Below are positions 1 through 9,620 of a DNA stretch of 64,000 nucleotides, in pieces (the first letter of the stretch is position 1; the number at the start of each line of letters is the position of its first letter). The notes under the pieces were generated by a model. That model ran no database searches and had not been told where the DNA came from. It saw nothing but the letters and a program-made list of their open reading frames with translations. Source of the stretch: Selenomonas sp. AE3005 (lineage in GTDB: Bacteria; Bacillota; Negativicutes; Selenomonadales; Selenomonadaceae); NCBI RefSeq assembly GCF_000686945.1, contig NZ_JMME01000005.1, forward strand, positions 124,001 through 188,000. Direction: 5' to 3'. The position numbers were made by a program, and so were the translations under genes.

Positions 1-2
1 CC

Positions 3-644
3 CTGATGGAACTGGTCAAATCCCTGATGAAAATTGCAATTATCGGTTTTTTCTTATATGATTTTCTTATTGACCACTTGATGGAAATGCCCCAGTTCAT
101 TTATTTTGATTTACCTACCAGTCTGGCGCAGATTTCTGATATAATTTTTAAGATGGCCTTTGAAGTTATCGGGGTTATCATGATAGTAGGTTTTATGGAT
201 TATGCCTATCAGAAATGGCAGACCACCCAGGATCTCAAAATGTCCAAGCAGGAAGTTAAGGACGAAATGAAACAGTCCGAAGGTGACCCGCAGATTAAAG
301 GTAAAATCAAACAGAAACAGCGGCAGATGGCCATGTCCCGCATGATGCAGGAAGTACCGAAGGCCGATGTAATCGTAACCAACCCGACACACTTTGCTGT
401 GGCCTTAAAATATGAAAAGGGCATGGTGGCCCCACAGATAGTGGCTAAAGGCCAGGACCTGGTGGCCAGGCGCATTAAGGAAATCGCCAATGAAAATCGG
501 GTGCCCATTGTGGAGAATAAACCGTTGGCCCGGGCGCTGTACGCCTCTACGCAGGTGGGGGATATGGTACCGGCCGAACTTTATCAGGCGGTGGCGGAAG
601 TGCTCGCCTATGTATATCGTCTAAAACAACGCCGTCGGGCATAA
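3..644 (+). CDS. flhB: Flagellar export switch protein FlhB, C-terminal part
   Basis: The 3' part of flhB; the reading frame is open to the left edge, so the N-terminal membrane domain is mostly missing. FlhB sits in the inner-membrane export gate of the flagellar type III secretion apparatus and switches substrate specificity from rod/hook to filament proteins. The visible part holds the last membrane helix, a charged linker rich in Lys, Gln and Glu, and the NPTH autocleavage site (Asn codon at 381) with the following FAVALKY strand, both diagnostic of the FlhB/YscU family. It is followed 19 bp later by flhA, the usual order. The C-terminus (RLKQRRR) looks complete. Confidence 0.96.
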   Translation: MMELVKSLMKIAIIGFFLYDFLIDHLMEMPQFIYFDLPTSLAQISDIIFKMAFEVIGVIMIVGFMDYAYQKWQTTQDLKMSKQEVKDEMKQSEGDPQIKGKIKQKQRQMAMSRMMQEVPKADVIVTNPTHFAVALKYEKGMVAPQIVAKGQDLVARRIKEIANENRVPIVENKPLARALYASTQVGDMVPAELYQAVAEVLAYVYRLKQRRRA

Positions 645-663
645 GCAATAAAGGAGTAACACT

Positions 664-2751
664 ATGGCTGCACAACAGGCAGCTGCCCCCAGTAATGCGT
701 TTGGCAAGGGCAGTTTTGTTCAAAAATACAGCGATGTAATGATAGCGGTAGCTATCGTCACCATCGTTGTCATGATGATTATCCCCCTGCCGACGTTGTT
801 GCTGGATATGCTTATTTGTCTGAACATCACAGTGGCACTCCTGCTGGTTATGTCGGTAATCTACAACAAAGAGGCGCTGGACTTATCCATATTCCCGTCT
901 TTGCTGCTGATAACAACTTTGTTCCGGCTGGCGCTGAATATTTCGTCCACGCGACTGATTCTGCTGGACGGCTACGCCGGGGAAGTAATCACCGCTTTCG
1001 GTAATTTCGTTGTCGGTGGTAATCCGGTTGTAGGTTTTATCATGTTTATCATTCTGGTAGCGGTAAACTTTATCGTTATCACCAAAGGTTCGGAACGTGT
1101 AGCTGAAGTATCGGCCCGTTTCACTTTGGACGCAATGCCTGGTAAGCAGATGTCCATCGATGCTGACCTCAATCAGGGCGCGATTTCTGATGCAGAGGCC
1201 AAAATCCGCCGCGAAAAGATTCAGCACGAGGCTGACTTCTTCGGCGCTATGGACGGTGCGTCCAAGTTCGTCAAAGGTGATGCCATTGCGGCTATCATCA
1301 TCATGTTTATCAATATCGGCGGCGGTTTCGTCATCGGTATGATGCAGCGTAATCTGGAGGCCATTCAGGCCCTGCAGACATACACCTTGCTGACGGTAGG
1401 TGAAGGTCTGGTCAGCCAGATTCCTGCCCTGCTGATTTCCACGGCTACAGGTCTTATTGTTACCCGTGCCGGCGCGGAAGGCAATCTTGGCAGCGACATC
1501 GTGGGCCAGCTCTTCCACAATGACCGTATCTTCTTCATTTTGGGCGGCGTGCTCATCTTCTTCTCCATCGTACCTGGCTTGCCGGGGATTCCCTTTTTGG
1601 CCTTGGCTGTATTCTGCCTGATTATCGGCCGTCTGCTCAAACAGCAGACCGAGGTCAAGACGGAGGTACAGCAGGAGGAAAAGAAGGTACAGGAAAAGAA
1701 AAAGGCAACTACGCCGGAAAATATTGTTTCCCTGCTGCAGGTTGACCCTATGGAACTCGAGATTGGTTACTCGCTGATTCCGCTGGTTGATACCGGCCAG
1801 GGCGGTGATCTCTTAGACCGTATCGTCATGATACGACGGCAATGCGCTTTGGAACTGGGCCTTGTGGTCCCGACAATCCGTATTCGCGATAACATTCAAA
1901 TCAAACCCAATGCTTATATAGTCAAGCTGAAAGGGATTGAGATAGCCAAGGGCGAACTCATGCTGGACCACTATCTGGCCATGAATTCCGGCACTGTCTT
2001 TGAAGAGGTGCCCGGCATAGAAACAACAGAACCGGCCTTTGGCCTGCCTGCTCTGTGGATTCCGGAAAATGAACGGGAACAGGCAGAATTAAACGGCTAC
2101 ACGGTAGTAGATGCAGTGTCCGTACTGGCTACGCACCTCACCGAAGTCATCAAACAGCATGCTGATGAAATCCTTGGCCGTCAGGAAACCCAGAACCTTG
2201 TCGACAATCTCAAAAAGAGCAATCAGGCTCTGGTGGACGAAGTCGTTCCCGACCTGCTCAGCATTGGCGAGATTCAAAAGGTACTGGCCAACCTCCTGCG
2301 CGAACGGATTTCCATTCGCGATATGAGCACCATACTGGAAGTGCTGGCCGATTACGCCAGAGCGACCAAAGACACGGAAATACTTACCGAGTATGTCCGT
2401 CATGCCATGTCGCGGCACATCACACAGCAGAATGTGCAGAATGGGACGCTGCCATGTATCACGCTGGACCCGGCTTTGGAAAACCGCATTGCCGGCGGTG
2501 TACAGCGCACCGAGCATGGTTCTTACGTCAGCATAGACCCGGATTCCATGCAAAAACTGGTTACGGCGCTCAATGAAGAGCTGCCGAAACTTACTAATAT
2601 GGGCTATCAGCCAATCGTGCTGACCAGCCCGGCTGTACGCCTGTATTTCCGCAAATTGGTGGAACGTTCCGTTCCGGGATTGATTATCCTGTCCCACGCG
2701 GAAATTGAACAGAGTGTAGAGATTCAAGTTCTTGGGGTGGTGAAGATTTAA
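664..2751 (+). CDS. flhA: Flagellar export gate protein FlhA
   Basis: A 695-residue protein of normal FlhA length. FlhA forms the nonameric export gate of the flagellar type III apparatus; its cytoplasmic domain docks chaperone-substrate complexes. The N-terminal half has about eight hydrophobic segments. The conserved family signature after the fourth segment is visible (ARFTLDAMPGKQMSIDADLN, then DFFGAMDGASKFVKGD). The C-terminal half, from about residue 350, is the soluble domain. The start ATG has an AAGGAG site 8 bases upstream. It lies between flhB and flhF in one operon; the stop is one base from the flhF start, so translation is probably coupled. Confidence 0.97.
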   Translation: MAAQQAAAPSNAFGKGSFVQKYSDVMIAVAIVTIVVMMIIPLPTLLLDMLICLNITVALLLVMSVIYNKEALDLSIFPSLLLITTLFRLALNISSTRLILLDGYAGEVITAFGNFVVGGNPVVGFIMFIILVAVNFIVITKGSERVAEVSARFTLDAMPGKQMSIDADLNQGAISDAEAKIRREKIQHEADFFGAMDGASKFVKGDAIAAIIIMFINIGGGFVIGMMQRNLEAIQALQTYTLLTVGEGLVSQIPALLISTATGLIVTRAGAEGNLGSDIVGQLFHNDRIFFILGGVLIFFSIVPGLPGIPFLALAVFCLIIGRLLKQQTEVKTEVQQEEKKVQEKKKATTPENIVSLLQVDPMELEIGYSLIPLVDTGQGGDLLDRIVMIRRQCALELGLVVPTIRIRDNIQIKPNAYIVKLKGIEIAKGELMLDHYLAMNSGTVFEEVPGIETTEPAFGLPALWIPENEREQAELNGYTVVDAVSVLATHLTEVIKQHADEILGRQETQNLVDNLKKSNQALVDEVVPDLLSIGEIQKVLANLLRERISIRDMSTILEVLADYARATKDTEILTEYVRHAMSRHITQQNVQNGTLPCITLDPALENRIAGGVQRTEHGSYVSIDPDSMQKLVTALNEELPKLTNMGYQPIVLTSPAVRLYFRKLVERSVPGLIILSHAEIEQSVEIQVLGVVKI

Positions 2752-2752
2752 G

Positions 2753-4108
2753 TTGCAGATAAAAGTAGTGAAGGCCTCCTCCATGAAGGAAGCCATGGAA
2801 CAAGTTAAAGAGGAGTTAGGCAGCGATGCCGTTATCCTGCATACAAAAAAATATCGTGAAGGCGGTATTATGGGCTATAAGGCCAAAGAAGTTGTGGAAG
2901 TGACTGCCGCTATTGAAGAGAGCAATGAGGACAGCCGGCTTAAAGCACGGGCTAAGCGCAGTCTGCTCCCTGATAATGACAAGGGTGCCGGCAGCCACCT
3001 GGACGTGGTTTCCCCGGCCTCCCCGGTCATGCCGCATACAGTGCTGAATCAGTACAAAACAAACGGCACGGAAACGGGCGTACGCATGGCGGAGGCGCCG
3101 ATAGCAGCGCCCAGTTTCCAGCCGTTAATGCCTGATAAGCAGAACTTAGTTACCGCAGTAGAACAACCAAAGGAAGATGCAGAAGTGATGTCAGCAACGG
3201 AAGTTTCCCCGGCAGTACAGCCGATGGCCGTGACTTCAAATCCTGAAGACGCTGAAAAGATTCAAAAGCTGGAGGCCGAACTGGCGCAGATGAAAACTTT
3301 GCTGACGCAGGTTATGAGCAAAGACCAGCCGCAGGATGAAGTATCCTTGCAGGAGGCCCTGCGCCGTCAGGAAGTCGATGAGGATATTCTTAAAGACATG
3401 GCGGCTCGAACCGCCGCCGGCGACATGCTGATGGATTGCCTTGATAAACGGGCTCCGGAGGTATTGGCTGAGTATCTCGCAGGCAAGATGAACTTTGCTG
3501 AGGGGATTACGCTAAACAAGCACGGTGTACGGATTGTGGCACTTATTGGCGCTACTGGTGTCGGCAAAACTACAACGCTGGCCAAGATTGCAGCGCGTTT
3601 TGTCCTGGAGAAAAATATCCGGGCCGCCCTGATTACTGCCGATACCTATCGTATTTCGGCGGTGGAGCAGCTGAAAACCTATTCTGATATCATCGGCCTG
3701 CCACTGGAGATAGTCTACTCTCCTGATGAACTCAAGGTGGCTATTCACAGGCATAGGGATAAGGACCTGATCCTTATTGATACAGCTGGCCGCAGTCAGC
3801 ATAACGAGTATCAGATGAAGGAATTACAGGATTTCCTGGCCGTGGATTCCCGTATTGAAAAACATCTCGTTATGAGTGCTACGACCAAGAACCGCGATGT
3901 CGCTGATATTCTGGATAAGTTCTCGGTTTGCAATCCAGGCCGGGTGATTTTCACTAAAACGGACGAAACCAGCAGCCTGGGAATGATTGTAAATCTTTTG
4001 GCCGATAAGGATATTGCCCTGTCCTTTATGACGAACGGGCAGAGTGTCCCCGATGATATTGTTCCGGCCACTGCCGATAAACTAGCTGCATTACTGTTGA
4101 GGGAATAA
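2753..4108 (+). CDS. flhF: Flagellar SRP-type GTPase FlhF
   Basis: SRP-family GTPase that sets the site and number of flagella in many bacteria. The 451-residue protein starts at a TTG (MQIKVVKASSMKEAMEQVKEEL, the usual FlhF N-terminus). A variable, probably disordered B region spans about residues 70-190. The NG domain follows, with G1 GATGVGKTTT from residue 266, the GTPase motif DTAGRSQH, and TKTDE for guanine recognition. The start is separated from the flhA stop by a single base, and its stop nearly abuts flhG, which encodes the activator of FlhF GTPase activity. Polar or controlled placement of flagella is therefore expected; this is inference from the family. Confidence 0.96.
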   Translation: MQIKVVKASSMKEAMEQVKEELGSDAVILHTKKYREGGIMGYKAKEVVEVTAAIEESNEDSRLKARAKRSLLPDNDKGAGSHLDVVSPASPVMPHTVLNQYKTNGTETGVRMAEAPIAAPSFQPLMPDKQNLVTAVEQPKEDAEVMSATEVSPAVQPMAVTSNPEDAEKIQKLEAELAQMKTLLTQVMSKDQPQDEVSLQEALRRQEVDEDILKDMAARTAAGDMLMDCLDKRAPEVLAEYLAGKMNFAEGITLNKHGVRIVALIGATGVGKTTTLAKIAARFVLEKNIRAALITADTYRISAVEQLKTYSDIIGLPLEIVYSPDELKVAIHRHRDKDLILIDTAGRSQHNEYQMKELQDFLAVDSRIEKHLVMSATTKNRDVADILDKFSVCNPGRVIFTKTDETSSLGMIVNLLADKDIALSFMTNGQSVPDDIVPATADKLAALLLRE

Positions 4109-4109
4109 T

Positions 4110-5009
4110 ATGCAAGACCAGGCAGCAAGACTGCGTCAATTAGTAGACAAAACAGAATATGAACCCCAGGCGCCGGTGGAGACCAACAGGCCATCGCTGT
4201 CGGCTTTGGGGCCCAGAGTCATTGCTATTACCAGCGGTAAGGGCGGCGTAGGCAAGACCAATATAACTGTAAATCTGGCGATTGCCTTAGGCATGACTGG
4301 TCAACGGGTACTGGTTATCGATGCTGACCTTGGCATGGCCAACGTGGATGTTGTCCTTGGGAGCATGAGTAAAAAGCACCTGCTGAATCTGCTCGAAAAA
4401 GATGTTCAGCTGCAGGATGTCCTGATAAAAGGACCCTATGGCGTGAATTACATTTCCGGCGGTTCCGGCATAGAAAAGGCGGCGGACTTCACTTATGAAG
4501 AACGGCAGCGCCTGATGCAAAAGCTCAATGGCTGCGGCCAGATGGCTGATATAATTCTCATCGATACCGGTGCCGGCCTGGGAAAAAATGTCATGGACTT
4601 TATTCTCGCGGCCGATGAGGTGCTGCTGATAACCACACCGGAACCGACAGCACTGACCGATGCGTATGCAGTGCTTAAGGCCTATAGCATGTATGCCGCT
4701 AATAAGAATATAAAACTGGTAGTCAACAGAGTTTATGATGAAGTGGAAAGCCGGGAGGTCGTTGCTAAGTTACAGCAGACGTCCACACGCTTTTTGAATA
4801 TGCCGATTGATTGTTTGGGCTACGTCTTTGAGGACAGTGCAGTTATGAAGTCGGTACGCCAGCAGCAGCCGTTCTTAGCTGCCCAGCCTGCCAGTGTAGC
4901 CTCACGCTGCATACAGGGATTGGCTAACAGCATCCTGTATGGCAGTAAAATGACTGTTAAACGTGGCTGGAAAGGATTTTTGCGACAAATTTTTAATTTT
5001 TCGCGCTAA
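4110..5009 (+). CDS. flhG: MinD-like ATPase FlhG
   Basis: ParA/MinD-superfamily ATPase (299 aa) that limits flagellar number and stimulates FlhF GTPase activity. The N-terminal activator stretch with Gln/Arg (MQDQAARLRQLV) is typical of FlhG proteins and is the part that contacts FlhF. The deviant Walker A GKGGVGKT lies at residues 43-50, followed by the DADLGMANVDVVLG segment and the DTGAGLGKNVMDF segment in the Walker B region. A C-terminal basic amphipathic stretch (KRGWKGFLRQIFNF) fits a membrane-targeting helix. It begins 2 bases after flhF and precedes the PilZ gene, an order common in Firmicutes. Confidence 0.95.
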   Translation: MQDQAARLRQLVDKTEYEPQAPVETNRPSLSALGPRVIAITSGKGGVGKTNITVNLAIALGMTGQRVLVIDADLGMANVDVVLGSMSKKHLLNLLEKDVQLQDVLIKGPYGVNYISGGSGIEKAADFTYEERQRLMQKLNGCGQMADIILIDTGAGLGKNVMDFILAADEVLLITTPEPTALTDAYAVLKAYSMYAANKNIKLVVNRVYDEVESREVVAKLQQTSTRFLNMPIDCLGYVFEDSAVMKSVRQQQPFLAAQPASVASRCIQGLANSILYGSKMTVKRGWKGFLRQIFNFSR

Positions 5010-5027
5010 ACATGGAGGAACTTGTTT

Positions 5028-5711
5028 ATGACGGGCGAATTAGTAAAAGCAGAAGAAATCTTAAAACTTGGCCAACGCGTCGAATTCTATGTAGATGCCG
5101 ACGATACGCGCTATGCCAGCCGTATCGAAGATATCACTGATGATGGCCTGGAAGTGGCTATGCCCATAAGCAGCAAGCATGTGCCGGTCATCCCCGTCAT
5201 CAATGAAAAAATATACGGTGTAGCTATTGGCAATCAGTGCCGCTATCGTTTCTTTACGGTATTCAAGGGCATCGGCCGCAAGGACGACCGTATTCCCATC
5301 TGGCATTTAACCATGCCCAAGACCGTGGAGCGGTTTCAAAACAGGGAATTCGTACGAGTAAAGGTCAACATGACCGCCAGAATCAGAATAGTTGATGAGG
5401 ATGGCACCATCAATGATACAGAAACTGTTTCCGTGGTGGATTTGAGCGGCGGTGGGATTTGTTTCTCCCTGGACCGCGAGATTCCGAACACGGCCAAGAT
5501 TGGTTTGGAATTGCTGGGCATTCCGGAAGCAGGAACAATTGATGTAATGTGTCATGTGGTACGTGTAGCACCGGTGGAGCGCAGTGACGGCTCTGTTATT
5601 TATCATGTGGGGGCAGCATTCCAGCATTTGCCCCGGGCAACCAGTAACAAAATTGTCCGGTATCTGTTCGCTGTACAGCGTGCCAACATTGCCAAAGGTA
5701 TCAAAGAGTAA
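5028..5711 (+). CDS. YcgR-like flagellar brake protein with PilZ domain
   Basis: A 227-residue two-domain protein: an N-terminal YcgR-type beta domain (about 1-95) and a C-terminal PilZ domain (about 100-215). The c-di-GMP binding motifs of PilZ are present: NREFVRVKV (RxxxR-like, with one Arg shifted) and DLSGGGICFSL (D/NxSxxG). The family binds c-di-GMP and slows or biases the flagellar motor. I chose the ATG at 5028, which has GGAGG 9 bases upstream, over a TTG at 5022 that is too close. Its place between flhG and cheB supports a role in motility control. Ligand binding is inferred from motifs only. Confidence 0.9.
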   Translation: MTGELVKAEEILKLGQRVEFYVDADDTRYASRIEDITDDGLEVAMPISSKHVPVIPVINEKIYGVAIGNQCRYRFFTVFKGIGRKDDRIPIWHLTMPKTVERFQNREFVRVKVNMTARIRIVDEDGTINDTETVSVVDLSGGGICFSLDREIPNTAKIGLELLGIPEAGTIDVMCHVVRVAPVERSDGSVIYHVGAAFQHLPRATSNKIVRYLFAVQRANIAKGIKE

Positions 5712-5766
5712 GTAAAAGTAAGTTAATGGGATAAGGAAACTTGGCCGGATAAAAGAGGTGAGCGGG

Positions 5767-7002
5767 ATGATACGTGTCGTGATTGCCGATGACTCAGCAT
5801 TCATGCGTAAAGTTCTGACGGACTTATTTACAAAACAGCCTGATTTCGAGGTGGCAGCTACGGCTGCTAACGGTAAGGATGCCATTGACAAGGTGGTTGA
5901 ATTGCAGCCAGACCTGGTGACAATGGATGTAAATATGCCGGTAATGGATGGACTGAATGCTTTGGCCGTCATCATGGAAAAGAGGCCAACCCCGGTGGTG
6001 ATGCTCAGCAGCCTCACTCAGCAGGGGACAGAGGCTACAGTGCGTGCCCTGAGTCTGGGGGCGGTGGACTTTGTCAGTAAAGCTGGTGGCAGCATATCGA
6101 AACTGGATGCCATCGAAGATGAATTGTTAGAAAAGTGCCGCAATGCTGTCAAAGCCAGAGTGCGCAAGATTACATATGTTCCGCAAAAGAAAATCACCAT
6201 GGAAACTACTGCGGCCAGCAAGCCGGCGCCACCGGTGATGAAACGTGTGGAACTGCCGGTGCGGCAGGGGCTGAAACTGGGCGGAACAGCAACGCCGCCA
6301 ACTCCGCAAAAGGAACAGCCGGCAGGCTTTGGCATCCGGCGCAACAATCCACTTTTGCAGGTTCGGGGACGTCCCCAGCCGCCAGCACCGAATAAGGTAA
6401 CGCCCGTGGTGATGGGCAGTACCGGTAATGGTGCCAATAAACTGGTGGCTATCGGGACTTCTACTGGCGGCCCACAGGCTCTGCAGCAGGTTATCACACG
6501 TCTGCCGGCGGATTTGCCCTGTGGTGTAGTCGTAGTTCAGCACATGCCGGCAGGTTTTACCAAGGCATTAGCTGACAGGCTGGATACCATCTCACAGGTT
6601 TCCGTGAAAGAAGCCGAAGATGGTGATGTGATTCAGCCAGGTCATGTATATATAGCTCCAGGCAGTCATCATTTAAAGGTAAGAGACGATGGTGGCAGCC
6701 GAAAAATAACACTTAATCAGGACCCTCCTGTAGGTAATCACCGGCCAGCAGTAAATGTCATGTATGACTCAGTGGCTCCTATAGGCAAGAACCTGGTGGC
6801 AGTCATCATGACGGGCATGGGCTGTGATGGCTGTGAAGGGATGAAAAAAATCAAGGCCTCCGGCGGTTACAGCATCGCTCAGGATGAGCCCACATGCGTA
6901 GTCTACGGTATGCCAAAAGCTGTTGTGGAGGCGGGACTTGCTGATGAAGTAAAACCCATCGAAAGCATAGCTCAGGCAATCGTGGAGGCTGTAAAGAGAT
7001 AA
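5767..7002 (+). CDS. cheB: Chemotaxis methylesterase/deamidase CheB
   Basis: Two-domain response regulator that removes methyl groups from chemoreceptors and deamidates their glutamines. The receiver domain (1-120) has the acidic pair D8-D9 and phospho-acceptor D54 in DLVTMDVNMPVMDG. A Pro-rich linker of about 80 residues follows, longer than in enteric CheB. The methylesterase domain starts near residue 215 with the nucleophile motif GTSTGG, then QHMPAGFT and TGMGCDGCEGM. The start is taken at the ATG at 5767 after GAGGTGA; a GTG at 5758 is in frame but overlaps the ribosome-binding site. cheA follows 23 bp downstream. Confidence 0.96.
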   Translation: MIRVVIADDSAFMRKVLTDLFTKQPDFEVAATAANGKDAIDKVVELQPDLVTMDVNMPVMDGLNALAVIMEKRPTPVVMLSSLTQQGTEATVRALSLGAVDFVSKAGGSISKLDAIEDELLEKCRNAVKARVRKITYVPQKKITMETTAASKPAPPVMKRVELPVRQGLKLGGTATPPTPQKEQPAGFGIRRNNPLLQVRGRPQPPAPNKVTPVVMGSTGNGANKLVAIGTSTGGPQALQQVITRLPADLPCGVVVVQHMPAGFTKALADRLDTISQVSVKEAEDGDVIQPGHVYIAPGSHHLKVRDDGGSRKITLNQDPPVGNHRPAVNVMYDSVAPIGKNLVAVIMTGMGCDGCEGMKKIKASGGYSIAQDEPTCVVYGMPKAVVEAGLADEVKPIESIAQAIVEAVKR

Positions 7003-7025
7003 ATAAGGATATAGGGGGAATACAA

Positions 7026-9122
7026 ATGGATACCAATCAGTATATGGACATGTTTTTGGATGAATCCCACGAACATTTACAGTCTTTGAACGAAGGCCTG
7101 TTAAGTTTGGAGGAGAATTCCGAGGATTTATCAGTCGTAAATGATATCTTCCGTAATGCACATACACTAAAAGGTATGTCAGCAACTATGGGATATAATA
7201 AGATTGCTGAACTTACACATGAAATGGAAGATGTACTGGACCTTATCCGTAAGGAACAGTTGAAACTGAATGAAGATATTATTGATACCCTCTTTAAATG
7301 CCTGGATTCTCTGGAGCAGATGGTAGACAGCGTAGCTAATGGCGAGTCTGAAGATGTTGTAGACGTTAGTGACCTCGTAACTAAGCTCAGTTCCATTTCC
7401 AAGGGCGAACCGGCCCCGGCTGCTGCCCCGGCGGCACCGGCAGCTGGCGAGGCTCCGGCTGCAGCCCCGGCTGCGGACGCAGCTTCACAGGCACCGGCTA
7501 TTGAGCTTACCGATACGGAAAAGGATATGCTGCGTCAGGCCAAAGAAGGCGGCATGATTGGCGTACATATTCAGGTAACCCTGTCGGAAACCTGTCTCTT
7601 GAAATCAGCCCGCTCTTACATGGTTATGAATGCGCTGGACGAGCTGGGTGATGTGATAAAATCCGTTCCGCCTGCTGAAGATTTGGAACAGGAAAAATTT
7701 GAACACAGCTTTGATATCCTGATGGTGACCGGTTCTGATAAAAAGGCCGTGGAAGATTCCTTAAGCACCATTTCGGAAATTGAAAAAATTGTGGTGGAGG
7801 TTGTAGACCCGGATAAACCCATTGCCGCAGCTCCGGCAGCTCCGGCTCCAGCCGCAGCACCAGCCCCGGCACCTGCTCCGGCTGCTGCAGCCCCGGCCCC
7901 AAAACCGGCAGCACCGAAACCTGCTGCCAAACCGGCGGCAAAACCGGCCGCCGCTGCCCAGAAGAAGGGACATCAGAGCCAGTCCGTTCGTGTAGATATC
8001 GATAAACTGGATACACTGATGAACCTCATGGGCGAGCTAGTTATCAACAAGGTACGCCTGGAGCAGATTGGTCAGGCACATCGCCTCGGTGAACTCACTG
8101 AGACGCTTGAACAGATGGACCGCGTAACCACCGATTTGCAGAACATCGTCATGAAGGTCCGCATGGTGCCGGTCAGCGCTGTATTCAACCGTTTCCCCCG
8201 CATGGTGCGCGACGTATCCAAAGAACTGAATAAAGAAATAAACCTGACCATCGAAGGTGAGGAAACAGAACTCGACCGTACCGTTATCGATGAAATCGGT
8301 GACCCGATTATGCACCTGTTGCGTAACTCTTTGGACCACGGTGTTGAACATCCTGATGAACGTGAAGCCAAAGGCAAGCCCAGAACTGGTGAAGTCGGAC
8401 TTATTGCCCGTCATGAAGGCAATAACGTAGTCATCATGGTTACTGATGACGGCAGCGGCATTGATGCCAACAAGATTCGTAAAAAGGCTATTGAAAAGGG
8501 CATGATTTCTCAGGAGGATGCAGAAAAGCTGGATGATGCAGATGCAGTCCGCTTAATCTTCCTGCCTGGTTTCTCCACAGCTGAACAGATTACAGATATT
8601 TCCGGACGCGGCGTAGGTATGGACGTTGTCCGCAGCAAGATTGAATCCCTGTCCGGTCATGTAGACGTTGAAACCAAGATTGATGAAGGCTCCGTATTTA
8701 AGATTAAATTGCCTTTGACGCTGGCTATTATCCAGGCAATGCTGGTTAAGGTTCAGGAAGAAATTTATGCTATTCCCCTGGGGTCAATCGACAGCACCAT
8801 CAATATCCAGCCCACGGATATCAAGACTGTGCGTAATCGCGAAGTCATTGTTCTTCGCGGTGAGATTATCCCCATTATCCGCATGGAAGAAACGCTGCAG
8901 ATTCCGCATGTTAAAGACCCGGATGAAATTTTCGTGGTGGTCGTACATGCTGGTGAAGCCAAGGCTGGTATCGTAGTAGATAACCTCATTGGTCAGCAGG
9001 AAATCGTTATCAAGACCCTGGGTAATCTCTTCACGGGCCTCAAGATGTTCTCCGGTGCAACAGTACTGGGCGATGGCCGCGTGGCATTGATTCTCGATGT
9101 GGCTACGATGATGCAGCAGTAA
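7026..9122 (+). CDS. cheA: Chemotaxis histidine kinase CheA
   Basis: A 698-residue kinase that phosphorylates CheY and CheB in response to receptors. Domains in order: P1 HPt with phospho-His H46 in RNAHTLKGMS; a first Ala/Pro-rich linker (about 127-155); P2 response-regulator docking domain; a second long Ala/Pro/Lys linker (about 260-318); P3 dimerisation helices (RVDIDKLDTLMNLMGELV); the HATPase domain with N box LLRNSLDHGVE, G1 DDGSGID and G2 GRGVGMDVV; and a C-terminal CheW-like domain. The linkers are GC-rich imperfect Ala-Pro repeats and could vary in length between strains. cheW starts 15 bp downstream. Confidence 0.97.
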   Translation: MDTNQYMDMFLDESHEHLQSLNEGLLSLEENSEDLSVVNDIFRNAHTLKGMSATMGYNKIAELTHEMEDVLDLIRKEQLKLNEDIIDTLFKCLDSLEQMVDSVANGESEDVVDVSDLVTKLSSISKGEPAPAAAPAAPAAGEAPAAAPAADAASQAPAIELTDTEKDMLRQAKEGGMIGVHIQVTLSETCLLKSARSYMVMNALDELGDVIKSVPPAEDLEQEKFEHSFDILMVTGSDKKAVEDSLSTISEIEKIVVEVVDPDKPIAAAPAAPAPAAAPAPAPAPAAAAPAPKPAAPKPAAKPAAKPAAAAQKKGHQSQSVRVDIDKLDTLMNLMGELVINKVRLEQIGQAHRLGELTETLEQMDRVTTDLQNIVMKVRMVPVSAVFNRFPRMVRDVSKELNKEINLTIEGEETELDRTVIDEIGDPIMHLLRNSLDHGVEHPDEREAKGKPRTGEVGLIARHEGNNVVIMVTDDGSGIDANKIRKKAIEKGMISQEDAEKLDDADAVRLIFLPGFSTAEQITDISGRGVGMDVVRSKIESLSGHVDVETKIDEGSVFKIKLPLTLAIIQAMLVKVQEEIYAIPLGSIDSTINIQPTDIKTVRNREVIVLRGEIIPIIRMEETLQIPHVKDPDEIFVVVVHAGEAKAGIVVDNLIGQQEIVIKTLGNLFTGLKMFSGATVLGDGRVALILDVATMMQQ

Positions 9123-9137
9123 GAGGAGGCAGTAACG

Positions 9138-9599
9138 ATGGCAAACGAAGAAAACAAGCAAAATGATGAAGTGCAGGTCGTGGCCTTTAAACTCCGCGAC
9201 GAAGAATATGGCGTAAGCATTTTAAACGTTCAGGAAATCCGCAATATGACGGATATAACCCGTGTACCCTTTGCCGCTGACTTCATCAAGGGTGTAATCA
9301 ACCTGCGTGGTTCGGTGCTGCCGGTTATCGACCTCAAGAAAAGACTGGGGCTGGCCGAAACTCCGTATACGGAAAATACCCGTATCGTAACGGTTACGAT
9401 TGATGAGCTGCATGTAGGCATGCTGGTAGATGCGGTTACAGAGGTATTGACCATTGGCAGCAAGACGGTGGACACGAAAAAAGCCACCAATGACCGCAGC
9501 GGTTCCCGATTCCTTAATGGTATCGGCAACGTTGACGGACGCCTGATTATCATGCTTAACCTGGAAGAAATTATAGGCGCTACTGGTGATGGAAAGTAA
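9138..9599 (+). CDS. cheW: Chemotaxis coupling protein CheW
   Basis: A 153-residue CheW scaffold that links CheA to chemoreceptors in the membrane-associated array. It has the two-lobe SH3-like beta fold signature: LRDEEYGVSILNVQEIRN near the start, then FIKGVINLRGSVLPVIDLKKRLGL. GGGS-type variation is absent and the protein is a single domain without a receiver, so it is CheW rather than CheV. A GAGGAGG site lies upstream of the ATG. It sits in the che operon between cheA and cheC. Confidence 0.96.
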   Translation: MANEENKQNDEVQVVAFKLRDEEYGVSILNVQEIRNMTDITRVPFAADFIKGVINLRGSVLPVIDLKKRLGLAETPYTENTRIVTVTIDELHVGMLVDAVTEVLTIGSKTVDTKKATNDRSGSRFLNGIGNVDGRLIIMLNLEEIIGATGDGK

Positions 9600-9620
9600 C
9601 TTTAAAATGAGGTGTCAAAT

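Noticed and set aside
7400-7960. Ala/Pro codon repeats in cheA as a separate repeat element
   Set aside because: They are the two flexible linkers around P2, normal in CheA; variation in length is possible but nothing more.
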